A DNA stretch of 64,000 bases from Flavobacteriaceae bacterium (GTDB lineage: Bacteria > Bacteroidota > Bacteroidia > Flavobacteriales > Flavobacteriaceae): the NCBI GenBank assembly GCA_031277535.1, contig JAITMD010000005.1:186001-250000 (forward strand), written 5' to 3'. Shown one piece after another: positions 36,301-44,410 of this stretch. Numbering within the stretch: position 1 is the stretch's first letter; each line of letters starts with the position of its first letter. The translations under genes were made by a program, and so were the position numbers. The notes beneath the pieces are model-generated. The model made no database searches. It saw only the letters and a program-made list of their open reading frames with translations, and was not told the origin of the DNA.

Positions 36301-37727
36301 AATGTGACATTTCCTGTAATTCCTTTTACAAAAGCTACTTTCTTTCTATAATTACCTGTTTGATAATTCGCTTTTGCTAAAACTATTTGTGTGAAATCTG
36401 TAGCAGCTTTACCTGTAGTAGACAATACTAATTCAAGGTCCTCATTTACATACTTCGTTTTATATTCAAATTCTATTCTATATATTCCACCTGTCATTTT
36501 TGTAGTAGGTGCAACCAAATAATCATTGTGTAATTTATTTTCTCCCTTAAAATACATTACTCCATCTCCAGAAGAAGGTTCTGTAGTAGATAAATTCCAA
36601 GAATTATCTTTTGATGTTGTAACATCGCCATTTGCATCGATTGTAGTCCAACACCCTAAAGTAGTAGAAGTAACATCAAAATTTTCTGTTAATGGTAATT
36701 TTATAGGAGTACACAATGTCATAAATTTCAATGGCCCAACCCAAAAACTCTCATCACCTGTAGCACAAGAACTTCTGTACCAAACATAATAGTATTTTGT
36801 ATCACTTAAATTGGATACAGTATATGTTGTCGCATTCTTAACATTAATAATAGTAGCGTTTACATTTGGGCTTGTATTTACATCAGAAACATACAAATCA
36901 TAATCTACAGCAGTAGAGCCTATTGGTGCTTTCCATGTAAAAGTAGCATCAGTTTGAGTAATATTCGACACTTTTAAATCCGATAATTCAGGTGCTTTAC
37001 ACGTTACTTTAGCAAACTCAAAGTTATCTACTGCTCCAGGTGGATCATAATCACCTGAAGTATCATGTCTCCATTGGAATACTATTTTTACTTTTTGTCC
37101 TTGAAACTTAGATAAGTCTTTAATTATTTTTACATTTATGAAGTCAACTTGACTATCTACCTTAGCAATTTCTACTCCATTACTTGAAGAGGTTGTAATT
37201 GCTACTTCTTCTGTTGGAACATAAGCTTCAGGCACTAACCATAATTGTAAATCATCCCATCCAGATTCTCCTTTAGCCCTCCAATCAAAAGAAAAAAGAT
37301 AATCAATAGTTGTCGCATCCAATGTTAGCACTTTAGACACTGCATGAATAGTAGCTCTACCTCCACTTTGCTCATATGAGTTAGAAATACCTTTATCTTT
37401 TGATATATACATAGATTTAGTTCCACTACTTTTTACAGCAGAACCAATATACCATTCTACAAAGGTTGACTTAGTAAAAGTCCAATTTCCAGTAGAATTT
37501 TCAAAATCATCTTCTAACAATACATTTTTAGAAAGTGAAATCGCAAAAGCTTTTTTTCCCAATTGAGTAACATTATTACTTTTCTGATGTTGATCACCAA
37601 TATCAGAGTGCAGATTATTCTCAAAAACGGAAAATAATCCTTTCCAACTGAGTTGCGTATTTAATGCGTAAATAAACGCACCTAAAGCAAATAACAACAC
37701 AGTAAATAGAGTTTTGTTGTTTTTCAT
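30339..37727 (-). CDS. Giant T9SS-exported modular adhesin-like protein, type B sorting domain
   Basis: The 2462-residue protein begins with a hydrophobic export signal (about 6-25). Residues about 70-243 form a MAM/choice-of-anchor-J-like jelly roll. FN3 domains start near 244, 501, 760, 1019, 1280 and 1537, a steady period of about 258; between them lie five more jelly-roll units, each opening with LPFTE(T/G)FN-like and C-W motifs (near 338, 595, 857, 1117, 1377). Near 1635-1790 is another beta domain (NDDCSQA...). A choice-of-anchor-L-like domain lies near 1794-2047 with FEYLFASESY and Cys pairs, then several Ig-like units. The end (about 2378-2462) is the gliding-motility-type C-terminal domain: GFSPNSDGVNDRFDL, IKIFNRNGSEVY, NQWDGKGTNGKELPSGTYYYVI. 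It is therefore exported by T9SS. A surface-adhesion role is inferred. Single-gene transcript. Confidence 0.92.
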   Translation of the reverse strand: MKNNKTLFTVLLFALGAFIYALNTQLSWKGLFSVFENNLHSDIGDQHQKSNNVTQLGKKAFAISLSKNVLLEDDFENSTGNWTFTKSTFVEWYIGSAVKSSGTKSMYISKDKGISNSYEQSGGRATIHAVSKVLTLDATTIDYLFSFDWRAKGESGWDDLQLWLVPEAYVPTEEVAITTSSSNGVEIAKVDSQVDFINVKIIKDLSKFQGQKVKIVFQWRHDTSGDYDPPGAVDNFEFAKVTCKAPELSDLKVSNITQTDATFTWKAPIGSTAVDYDLYVSDVNTSPNVNATIINVKNATTYTVSNLSDTKYYYVWYRSSCATGDESFWVGPLKFMTLCTPIKLPLTENFDVTSTTLGCWTTIDANGDVTTSKDNSWNLSTTEPSSGDGVMYFKGENKLHNDYLVAPTTKMTGGIYRIEFEYKTKYVNEDLELVLSTTGKAATDFTQIVLAKANYQTGNYRKKVAFVKGITGNVTLAWHLTTNGESNFWIDNVSIKEVTCLEATDLAVNNETSNSVNLSWKGDNGTNYEYFVQDLGSGIPTNAGISTNSTSVVVNQTSIGTALASGTFYEFYVRVKCGDNSFGEYVGPFIFKTACDSIITLPFTETFNTSSTTINCWKIVDQNNDQSNDGLSRVWRKTTSNTYEGDGAMYLTGSAKPHNDWLISPAFTFATGKLYEIEYFYRSTASTEAEIEILGSVQGTDIDKFSVILPKTKIKTGNYTKGIVYVDKLVGKVNLAWRATSSGSTTIYLDKITIREVGCKGPDQNVVVSNLEKDKVTVTWIDDSNSSWEIYVQNLGAAPTPTGGGSGVNAKTTTITRTTGATGGLLQPNTEYEFFVRANCGGGKFSSWVGPIKFKTPCDVMTLPFTEGFNSDSPTLSCWNVINNIGSGSTTNFGKYTYNNYEGDAHMYMSNYSDTKTDHYLISPNFRVVANKIYKLTYYYKTSTYYKGEFELLLSSSGRTVTDYKTVLTPLKNYQTSTWTEKVAYVSGLTGDISIAWHAKSDNNVEIHLDLVTFEEVACAEPTDLDVKDVKDTEAKITWTDKFNAEWEYAVLPVSSTMPKAPKTSGINTKSIPVTITKDFNGLNLQSNSRYVYYVRAKCKDGVFGNWVGPIEFYTECGVQKLPFWEGFNSTSKTNRCWTILDIAGDGDSYSNKWSLYEYSMFEGDQAMRYNSYYEDDVHDDWLITPEFNALPNKYYRLKYHYRGSISNTAEVAVKLSTIGVSPADFTKTLIPSKVFNDYNYTKETIFFTGVSGKFHIGFHLTGEGSTSVYIDNLFVEEVTGCIEPLNVKISNITKSQAEIEWTDAYGATKWEYFVQEAGLPVPTTSGTVTTTKKNTITKDSKGNTLVPGQEYDVYVRTVCTNGEYSIWQDAVEFMTICDVFPISFIESFDKNSLTAKCWTIIDSNDDEYGWDINTSYPYEGDKAASLYGNSDGNDDWLISPTVKMTTANYLLKFRYQTNNPATSVPMEVLLSTTGLTPVDFKTTLIGKKVYKNANYVEEVLFFKGIAADVNIGWHVLSDMGLRMNIDNISLTEVKTCPEPTNVKVTATTTTSIDVEWQQTGGITNWEVIAIPHGATIPITPTNVITVSGTAKATISSLVAGKLYNVYVRAKCNVAGDHSEWSTKLLAGPKTDNDDCSQAKKVTVTKGLECATPIPGSTIGTTVSPGKAPSCVGSTIVTDVWYEFTAIDSYMTVTLNDFVANTGAKSPTIYMSLFDADCTTATAPTTSTAIKCNYVYNKNGKYETLFSDLVVGKKYFLRISFPIGEYYYNLCLNSNPDGKLIVVPSGDKYNNVDYTVDHLVKKVLINSNCELVENIKYQAGNKSSINTLGYFNRGKSNFPFQDGIVLTTQAITKTAGPYDPDVSKQKVPSWVGDPDLNDVIKSIGGAGFGDNKYVSILEFDFTPVKDSIKFEYLFASESYVSWCSYQCKGGGALFAAWLTEINSGEGQNLALVPGTDMPIALSTIRDKEKVNSSCESINPQYFDKNYYETERNPLESSINYTGQTVPMSSEIVHVKPGIKYRIKLAIADFCGTSSHTSAVFFKAGSFDLGNLDLGADLLVDTGNALCDASSKTIKSGLSSDEKIVAIQWEKDGKVIPGATKPDYEVTETGTYTVRGQYKNPVCPVEGSVKVEIFPPITSIVNAPKDLNICKHSLNDQNIDLVSHTNDMFVKTSRDKYETTFYLDKELKTKIVTPAAYSFKEFGTEQIVYVLVKDIRSKCTYTFAMKLVPTDGDKPTKPADVAVCDTYALPMIKENQKYFSEAGGKGQEYKGGHILNAGEYTIYLLQENGKGCYEEVSFEVKVTKKEYSLVFENRTMMCEMFVLTMALPNNSKYYKEVNGIRVELPLGTVITEDNTTIFVVTKSEDGLCYDESKFTIHYEDCPIPKGFSPNSDGVNDRFDLSQHGATSIKIFNRNGSEVYSFAGIYTNQWDGKGTNGKELPSGTYYYVIQTFTKTKTGWVELNR

Positions 37728-37905
37728 AATTTGATAGTTTTGTTAACATAGTAAATATATATAATTATATAATATTTAACATGTTTAAAATTTAAAAAAT
37801 CAAATATTATCAATAAACAAACAATATGAAATAAAAAATTATCACTATAAGATTATTTTTAAAACAAATACGATAGATAAAAAGAAATAAAATAAAAAAC
37901 TCATA

Positions 37906-38814
37906 GAAGTCATCTTGACTTTTTGGTTTTGTAAAACTTTGTTAGTCCTATAACGATAAAAGCTATGAAGTTCCAAGCCATCCAGCTAGAAAGTGAGGTA
38001 TCAAATCTATTGAGTAAAGGACGAAAGCTATCTACCAAGCATTGGTTCTTTCAATAGCATATCTTTCTTTGTATAGTTGTTCATCAAAATAATCATCTTC
38101 ATTATCTTGTCCATTTCGTTTATTAGGACAGATGTTAGCTATTATTTCTATCTGTCAATATTTTTCTAAGTTTCTGTGAATCAAAACCTGCATCAGCATT
38201 AATAAACAATCCTGATAGAGATATTTCAGCATCAATTAGTTGACTAGTTATGTCTTCAAAATAGACTTCTATATCAAATAAATCATTGTGATTTCCTGCT
38301 ATCGGTTTTGACATAGCTAATGGGAACCCCTGACGATCTGTAAAATATAAAGAATTTGTTGTTTTTCGTTATTTTCTTCCTTGATAAACTACTTGTTCTC
38401 CTCCTCTTAATGCCGTAGTATGGTTTCCGTCTAAGTCTGCACTTGATAAATCAATAAGTGACTTATTCTTTTTTAATAATTCTGTTCAACAAGATTGCCA
38501 CACACCTGCTTTGCACCAATTCCGAAAATGACCAAATACTGTTTTATGACTTAATATTTGAACACTAAACAAAGCTTGAACTGGTAAATAACTCCATTGG
38601 ATACCTGTTTTTAGTTTGTATAATATGGCATTAACTATCTCATAAAGTGGAGCTTTTGATTTAAATCCTCTTTTTGGAAGTGGTAAATGGGGGACTATAT
38701 CTAATTCTATACTATCTTTGTGGAGTACTTGGTACACGGGGTTGTAGTTTTTGTTGGTTTAGCGACACAAATTTCTATAACCCTTCTTTATTTTACAAAA
38801 GTCAAGACAACCTC
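37906..38814 (-). mobile_element. Degenerate IS5-family insertion sequence
   Basis: The 909-bp element has 18-bp terminal inverted repeats with three mismatches (37906-37923 GAAGTCATCTTGACTTTT; 38797-38814, reverse complement GAGGTTGTCTTGACTTTT). The trinucleotide ATA flanks both ends (37903-37905, 38815-38817) as a short target duplication. It carries one disrupted transposase gene. It is inserted between the giant T9SS gene and the TauE/SafE gene and does not break either. Confidence 0.85.
37910..38737 (-). pseudogene. IS5-family transposase, multiple frameshifts and stops
   Basis: The first 83 codons (38486-38737, GTG start) read YQVLHKDSIELDIVPHLPLP and YEIVNAILYKLKTGIQWSYLP, the N-terminal HTH region of this family, and stop after VWQSC. 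The remainder continues in other frames: LIDLSSADLDGNHTTALRGG (first Asp), LFINADAGFDSQKLRKI (second Asp), ERYAIERTNAW (Glu) followed at once by TAG, then DSFRPLLNRFDTS and IAFIVIGLTKFYKTKKS. At least three lesions are visible, so it is long dead. Confidence 0.85.
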
Positions 38815-38906
38815 ATAGTTAAAATATTTACTTTTAGATTTAAAGAGTAAGACAATAAAAATTGAATTTTGTTTTTATCTTTAAGAAGTATACTTATGTA
38901 CTCTTG

Positions 38907-39081
38907 CTATCTTACATTCCAATTAATTTTATCATCTATTCCAACAAAAGCAGCACATTTATCTTGTGACAAACCTTTAGCTCCAATTGTAAATCTACCT
39001 TGACCGGCTATTATTTTAACCTTATGACCATTATTTCTTGTAAGCAATAAATAAAAGACATACAAAGACGTTTCTATTCAT
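38907..39081 (-). pseudogene. Possible small secreted-protein remnant, frameshifted
   Basis: One frame from ATG 39079-39081 reads a signal-like MNRNVFVCLLFIAYKK and stops; the adjacent frame reads NNGHKVKIIAGQGRFTIGAKGLSQDKCAAFVGIDDKINWNVR and stops at 38907. A single frameshift near 39030 would join them into a secreted peptide of about 58 residues. I do not recognise the family. It lies just after the TauE/SafE stop codon (39096). It could also be chance; confidence is low. Confidence 0.35.
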
Positions 39082-39095
39082 TACCATTATTTTAA

Positions 39096-39863
39096 TTATT
39101 TAAACCATACCTCGTATCCAAAACGGCAAATTGCAACAAACATAATAAATAAGAAAATATATCTTACCCATTGTTGCCCTTTTAGAATGGCCATTTTTGC
39201 TCCACAATATCCCCCTAAACCATTACAAATAGCCATGGGAATAGCAACTTTCCATATAATTGTTCCTTTAAGTAGAAACAAACAAATACTACCGAAATTA
39301 GTAGCCAAGTTTATCATCTTAGCATAAGCTGAAGCTTTGAAGAAATCAAAACCCAATAGAAATATAAATCCCATAATAAAAAAAGTACCTGTAGCTGGAC
39401 CTATAAAACCGTCATAAAATCCAACTAATAGGGCTATTAAAATTCCCCAAATATATTTTTGTCTTGTACTTATTTGTGTAATGAATATTCTACTAAAGTC
39501 TTTTTTGATATAAGTAAACCCCCATAAAACAATTAGAATTGCAAACAACAAAGGTTTCATAAAATCATTGTTAACTACAGTCAACACATAAGAGCCTAAA
39601 AAAGCACTACCAAAAGAAAGAGATGCTAAAATTAAAAAGAACCCCCAGTTTACTTTCGATTTCTTCAAATATTGTTTGACAGCCATTGCTGTTCCAGAAA
39701 AAGCGGGGATTTTAAGTGTGCCTATAACAGAAGAAACCGGGATTTGTGGTAACAGCGCTAACCCCAAAGGTGTTTGAATTAATCCACCACCACCAGCAAT
39801 AGCATCTATGAAACCAGCGCAAAATGCAACAATACCTAAATAAAACAATATATCTAACTCCAT
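39096..39863 (-). CDS. Sulfite exporter TauE/SafE family (TSUP) membrane protein
   Basis: The 255-residue polytopic inner-membrane protein has two TauE repeats. I start at ATG 39863 (MELDILFYLGIVAFCAGFIDAIAGGGGLIQTP); a GTG six codons upstream is possible. The first repeat carries the FIDAIAGGGGLIQTP signature and the second carries GFYDGFIGPATGTFFIMGF, with about eight membrane spans in all. Family members move sulfite, sulfoacetate, organosulfonates or related anions; the substrate here is unknown. No sulfur-metabolism gene is nearby. It is isolated on the minus strand, next to a dead insertion sequence. Confidence 0.88.
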   Translation of the reverse strand: MELDILFYLGIVAFCAGFIDAIAGGGGLIQTPLGLALLPQIPVSSVIGTLKIPAFSGTAMAVKQYLKKSKVNWGFFLILASLSFGSAFLGSYVLTVVNNDFMKPLLFAILIVLWGFTYIKKDFSRIFITQISTRQKYIWGILIALLVGFYDGFIGPATGTFFIMGFIFLLGFDFFKASAYAKMINLATNFGSICLFLLKGTIIWKVAIPMAICNGLGGYCGAKMAILKGQQWVRYIFLFIMFVAICRFGYEVWFK

Positions 39864-40260
39864 TATATAATCTAAAAACACAAATGTATATTTATTACAG
39901 TTAACTACATTGCCATACAGTCTTTAATTAATTACAAATTCAATAGAAATATGAATTTTCATAACACAACCAACTATCATAAAATTTAAGAAATATTATC
40001 TTTTAAGTATCATTAATGAAGCTTCTTTTAGAAAATTTTAGACCTAAAAAAAGCTTAGACGTAGTAAAAAACAATTTATCAAACCAACAAAAACAGCCAA
40101 TTTAAAATAAAAAAACAAATTTTATAACAAATAAATATAATTATATACACAATAACAAACTAAAAAACAAACAATTATCATCTTTTACCTATATATAAAA
40201 TAACCTACACTTTATTTAAAAGTATAATTATCTTTAACCATATTCTTTTGATGATTAATA
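39864..40260. other. AT-rich divergent intergenic region before the kinase triplet
   Basis: About 400 bp must contain the promoters of the TauE/SafE gene and of the histidine-kinase array. No exact TAnnTTTG box with good spacing, hairpin or repeat stands out; the stretch 40060-40260 is very A-rich. Confidence 0.4.
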
Positions 40261-42294
40261 ATGAAAAATAGAGTACGTACATATTGCTTCGTTCTTTTAG
40301 TATTTTTTACATTTATTCAATGTACCAAACAAACATATTATACTACCACAACGGATATAGATCAACTATATGCAGTTCAGTATGATAAAGCACATAAAGA
40401 TAGTATAGCTCAATCTCTATCATCTAAAGTAAAGCAAACTTTACAATTATCAAACAATTTACACAACCGAATTATAATTGATCATATTTTAAACTCATTA
40501 AGATGGTCTGCAGATTCTATTAACTTTTTAAAATTATCCAAAAAAAGTATTGACTTTGCATCAAGAAAAAACGATTTATCAATTTTAGCTAATACGTACA
40601 ACAATATTGGCATGTATTATCATGATAATCAAAAATTAGATAGTACCTTTTATTACTATATTAAAACAGAAAACATCTATAAAGAATTACACGATTCTAT
40701 CAAAATAGGTGAGACTAAATTCTATCAAGCTCGTTTACTATTTGAAATGGGATTACATATGGAAAGTGAAACAAAAGTATCACAATCCCTCTCTCTTTTA
40801 AATAAGCAACAATATAATCCTATAAATTTTGAAGCAAATCAACTTATGGGGTTATGCTTAATGGAAAGGAAAAATTATGAAGAAGCTGAATTATACTTAA
40901 AAAAAGCTGTAGAACAAATTCTAACAGATATAACAAAAAACAAAGTATTAGATCAAAAAAGAGCACATATGGCAATTGGCAATGCTTATGGCAATTTAGC
41001 AGAAGTATGTTATAAACAGAATAAATTTCAGGAAGCTAAAACATTTGTATTAGAAGGTCAAAAATACTTAGAACACAATAGTCCTATTATGTTAGTTTCT
41101 TTTTTACGAAATACTTTAGCACAAACAAACTATAGACTTACAAATAATACTAAATATATTGCAGAAGTAATTCAAAGTTATAAAGATGATTCTATATTAG
41201 GTAATTCTTTCAGAATGCACTATACCGCTATGGATTTAGCTCATCTATATCTACTAGAAAAGAACACCATTACAGCAAACACTTGGGCTGAAAAAGCATA
41301 TAAAAATGCAACTAAGTACAAAGTAATTCCTCAACAAGTTGAAGCTTTAGAATTTTTATTATCAAATGATGATTATGAAATGCGTAATCAGGTAAAGCAC
41401 TTAATTAAACTCAGACAAACTTTAACAAAACAAGACAACGAAACGAGAAATACATTTGCCAGAATTGCTTATGAGACAGAAATAATTGAATTAGAGAAGA
41501 ATAAACTAAAAGATATTGTTTCCACTATATCAATTAGTGGAATTAGTTTAGTACTTCTATTAGCAATTAGCATCTTTCGATTTAAACTAAAAGCAAAAAA
41601 TAAAGAACTAAAATTAGTCGATGAACAACGTAAAGCAAATGAAAACATCAATGAACTTATAATAGAAAGGAATCTTATAGGAATAGATATTATAAAAAAA
41701 GAAAGAAACAGAATTGCTAAAGATCTACACGACAGTATAGTTAATGCCATTTTTACTATTCGTTTTAATTTGCAATTATTAGAAACCAACAACCACAACA
41801 AAAAAAAAATCTTAATAACTGAATTGCAAAAACTTGAAAATAATACCCGAGCAATTTCTCATGATTTAATGGATAGTCTGATATTTAATAACAATAAGTT
41901 TCTTCAACTAATAAAGGATCACATTTTTATGCAAGTTAATTCATGGAAAACATCTTTCTTTTTTCATTCCGAAACAAATATCAATTTTGAATCTTTTAAT
42001 GCTGAAATTAAAGTTAATCTATTTTTTATTCTAAGAGAAATAATTCAAAATGTAAATAAATACTCCAAAGCAAATAAATGTATTATCACTTTCACAAAAG
42101 AAAACAACAAGCTAAAGCTTATTGTATCAGATGATGGTGTTGGTTTTAACCAAACATCTAAAAACAAAGGTTTTGGTATCCGAAATATAAATGAACGAGC
42201 ATGTAAAATCAAAGGGGAGTTGACAATAAACTCACAACAAAACCAGGGAACTATAATAACTTTATCTATTCCTTTTACTAATCAGAATATTTAA
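40261..42294 (+). CDS. TPR-containing lipoprotein sensor histidine kinase, copy 1 of 3
   Basis: The 677-residue protein begins with a lipoprotein-like signal (YCFVLLVFFTFIQC, Cys 21). A long helical region with TPR-like repeats (about 60-410: NTYNNIGMYYHDNQKLDSTFYYY, GNLAEVCYKQNKFQEAK, YTAMDLAHLYLLEKN) is followed by one TM helix (about 418-440), a coiled linker, a HisKA_3 dimerisation domain with phospho-acceptor His490 in AKDLHDSIVN, and an HATPase domain with N-box NVNKYSKA, DDGVGF and GFGIRNINER. This NarX/LiaS-type layout normally signals to a NarL-type regulator, but none is adjacent. It is the first of three tandem paralogues; the next starts about 34 bp downstream. Confidence 0.88.
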   Translation: MKNRVRTYCFVLLVFFTFIQCTKQTYYTTTTDIDQLYAVQYDKAHKDSIAQSLSSKVKQTLQLSNNLHNRIIIDHILNSLRWSADSINFLKLSKKSIDFASRKNDLSILANTYNNIGMYYHDNQKLDSTFYYYIKTENIYKELHDSIKIGETKFYQARLLFEMGLHMESETKVSQSLSLLNKQQYNPINFEANQLMGLCLMERKNYEEAELYLKKAVEQILTDITKNKVLDQKRAHMAIGNAYGNLAEVCYKQNKFQEAKTFVLEGQKYLEHNSPIMLVSFLRNTLAQTNYRLTNNTKYIAEVIQSYKDDSILGNSFRMHYTAMDLAHLYLLEKNTITANTWAEKAYKNATKYKVIPQQVEALEFLLSNDDYEMRNQVKHLIKLRQTLTKQDNETRNTFARIAYETEIIELEKNKLKDIVSTISISGISLVLLLAISIFRFKLKAKNKELKLVDEQRKANENINELIIERNLIGIDIIKKERNRIAKDLHDSIVNAIFTIRFNLQLLETNNHNKKKILITELQKLENNTRAISHDLMDSLIFNNNKFLQLIKDHIFMQVNSWKTSFFFHSETNINFESFNAEIKVNLFFILREIIQNVNKYSKANKCIITFTKENNKLKLIVSDDGVGFNQTSKNKGFGIRNINERACKIKGELTINSQQNQGTIITLSIPFTNQNI

Positions 42295-42328
42295 CTACAT
42301 TATTTTGTATAAGTATAAAAACAATAAA

Positions 42329-44353
42329 ATGAAAATGAGATTATCAAGCTATTGCCTTTTAATTACTATTTTACTTACATTAATACACTGTACTCCAGAG
42401 AAAACAACTGTAAAAACAGATATAGATCAACTATATGCTGTTCAATACGACAGTAAATATAAAGATAGCTTAGCTAAATCAATAAATCCAGAAATTAAAA
42501 CTGCATTAGATTTATCTAACACACATCACAATAGAATAATTATAGACAGTGCATTACATAAATTACGTTGGACTTATGATTCAATAAATTTTAAAAAGCT
42601 TTCACATAAAGCTATTAAATATGCTACTGACAAAGATGATAAATATTTCTTAGCAAGTACATATAATAATATCGGTATGTATTATCATGACCTCTTTAAA
42701 TTGGACAGTACTTACTATTATTATTTAAAGACAGAAAATATTTATAAAAGTTTAAAAGACACTTTAAGATTAGGTGAAACAAAATTCTTTCAAGCCCGTT
42801 TACTTTTTGAAATGGGATTATTTATGGAAAGCGAGTCAAAAACATCGCAATCTTTATCTTTATTAAAAAAATATCCTAAAACTCCTGTTCATTATGAAGC
42901 AAATCAACTAATGGCTTTGTGTTTAATAGAGCGTAAGGAGTATACAGAAGCAGAACGTTACTTGAATACTTCTATCAATCTTATGCTTAAAGATTTGAGT
43001 ACATATAAAATATTAGATAAGAAACATGCTTACTTAGCGATAACTGCAGCATATGGTAATTTAGCTGAAATAAAGTATTTACAAAACAACTTTCAAGAGT
43101 CAAAAAAATATTCCCTTATAGCTCTTAATTATGCACAACAACAAAAAACACATCCTGTTCTACTCTCTTTTTTAAAGAATAATTTAGCTAAAACAAATTA
43201 CAAATTAACTAAAAAAACTATATACCTCAATGAGCTTATTGAGAGTTATCATACTGATTCCGTCTTCAATAACACATTTCGAATGTACTACACTGCAATT
43301 GATTTAGCTAAATTATATCAGATAGAAAACAACAATAAAACTGCTAATAAATGGGCTAATAACGCTTATCAAATTGCTACAACAAATAAAATACTCCCTC
43401 TACAAGTTGAAGCATTAGAGTTCTTATTATTAAATGATGATTATGGAAAAAAAAATGAAGTAAAGTTATTAATTCAATTAAGGCAGACTTTATCAACTCA
43501 AGAGAATCAAACAAGAAATACTTTTGCTCGTATTGCCTATGAAACAGAAATAATTGAACAAGAAAACAATAAGCTTAAAGATATTATTTTTATTATTACC
43601 ATAATTGGAGTGGGTTTAGTACTCATATTATTAATTAGTTCATTTCGTTTTAAGTTAAAAGCAAAAAACAAAGAACTAAAATTAGTTAATGAACAACGTA
43701 AAGCAAACGAAAACATTAACAAACTAATAATAGAAAGAAACCTTATAGGAATAGATAGTATAAAAAAAGAAAGAAATAGAATTGCTAAAGACCTACATGA
43801 TAGTGTTGTTAATGCTATTTTTACTATTCGTTTTAATCTTCAATTATTAGAAACAAACAACAATAACACGAAACAACTGCTTATTACTGAATTAGAAAAA
43901 TTAGAAAATAATACAAGAGATATTTCTCATGATTTAATAAACAATCGTTTATTTAACGACAATAAATTTTTGCAATTAGTGGAAGAACATATTCTCATGC
44001 AAGTTAATTCGTGGGAAACTTCCTACTCATTTCACTCTGATTCAAAAATAAACTTTGAGACTTTTAATGCTGAAACTAAAGTTAATCTATTTTTTATTTT
44101 AAGGGAAGCTATTCAAAATATAAACAAATACTCTAAAGCAACACAATGCACTATTTCTTTTACAAAAGAAAACAATTACCTAAAACTTATAATATCTGAT
44201 AATGGTATTGGTTTCGAACAAAATTTAAAAAACACCGGATTAGGAATTAATAATATGCACGAACGAGCTCTTAAAATCAAAGGAGAACTTTTAATCAAAT
44301 CTCAACGAAATCAAGGGACAACAATAATATTAACAATCCCTTTTAACAGTTAA
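42329..44353 (+). CDS. TPR-containing lipoprotein sensor histidine kinase, copy 2 of 3
   Basis: ATG 42329 (MKMRLSSYCLLITILLTLIHC) is chosen over an upstream TTG because it aligns with the start of copy 1 and gives a proper lipobox. The 674-residue layout is the same: TPR-like region, TM helix near 418-440 (FIITIIGVGLVLILLISSF), His490 in AKDLHDSVVN, N-box NINKYSKA, DNGIGF and GLGINNMHER. It is so close to copy 1 that whole blocks (DIDQLYAVQY, TYNNIGMYYHD, RNTFARIAYETEIIE) are identical. All catalytic motifs are kept, so it is probably active. It is cotranscribed with its neighbours; 57 bp separate it from copy 3. Confidence 0.87.
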   Translation: MKMRLSSYCLLITILLTLIHCTPEKTTVKTDIDQLYAVQYDSKYKDSLAKSINPEIKTALDLSNTHHNRIIIDSALHKLRWTYDSINFKKLSHKAIKYATDKDDKYFLASTYNNIGMYYHDLFKLDSTYYYYLKTENIYKSLKDTLRLGETKFFQARLLFEMGLFMESESKTSQSLSLLKKYPKTPVHYEANQLMALCLIERKEYTEAERYLNTSINLMLKDLSTYKILDKKHAYLAITAAYGNLAEIKYLQNNFQESKKYSLIALNYAQQQKTHPVLLSFLKNNLAKTNYKLTKKTIYLNELIESYHTDSVFNNTFRMYYTAIDLAKLYQIENNNKTANKWANNAYQIATTNKILPLQVEALEFLLLNDDYGKKNEVKLLIQLRQTLSTQENQTRNTFARIAYETEIIEQENNKLKDIIFIITIIGVGLVLILLISSFRFKLKAKNKELKLVNEQRKANENINKLIIERNLIGIDSIKKERNRIAKDLHDSVVNAIFTIRFNLQLLETNNNNTKQLLITELEKLENNTRDISHDLINNRLFNDNKFLQLVEEHILMQVNSWETSYSFHSDSKINFETFNAETKVNLFFILREAIQNINKYSKATQCTISFTKENNYLKLIISDNGIGFEQNLKNTGLGINNMHERALKIKGELLIKSQRNQGTTIILTIPFNS

Positions 44354-44410
44354 AAACACTAAATTTAAAATTAATATCTTATGTTCGCCTAAGTATTGAA
44401 AAACAATGAA

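Noticed and set aside
31275..36789. Short plus-strand frames inside the giant T9SS gene
   Set aside because: They are antisense shadows of a continuous minus-strand frame with clear protein domains.
37903..37909. CTCATAG as a 7-bp target duplication of the IS5-family element
   Set aside because: The 7-bp match includes bases of the inverted repeat itself; after aligning the ends, only ATA remains as the duplicated part.
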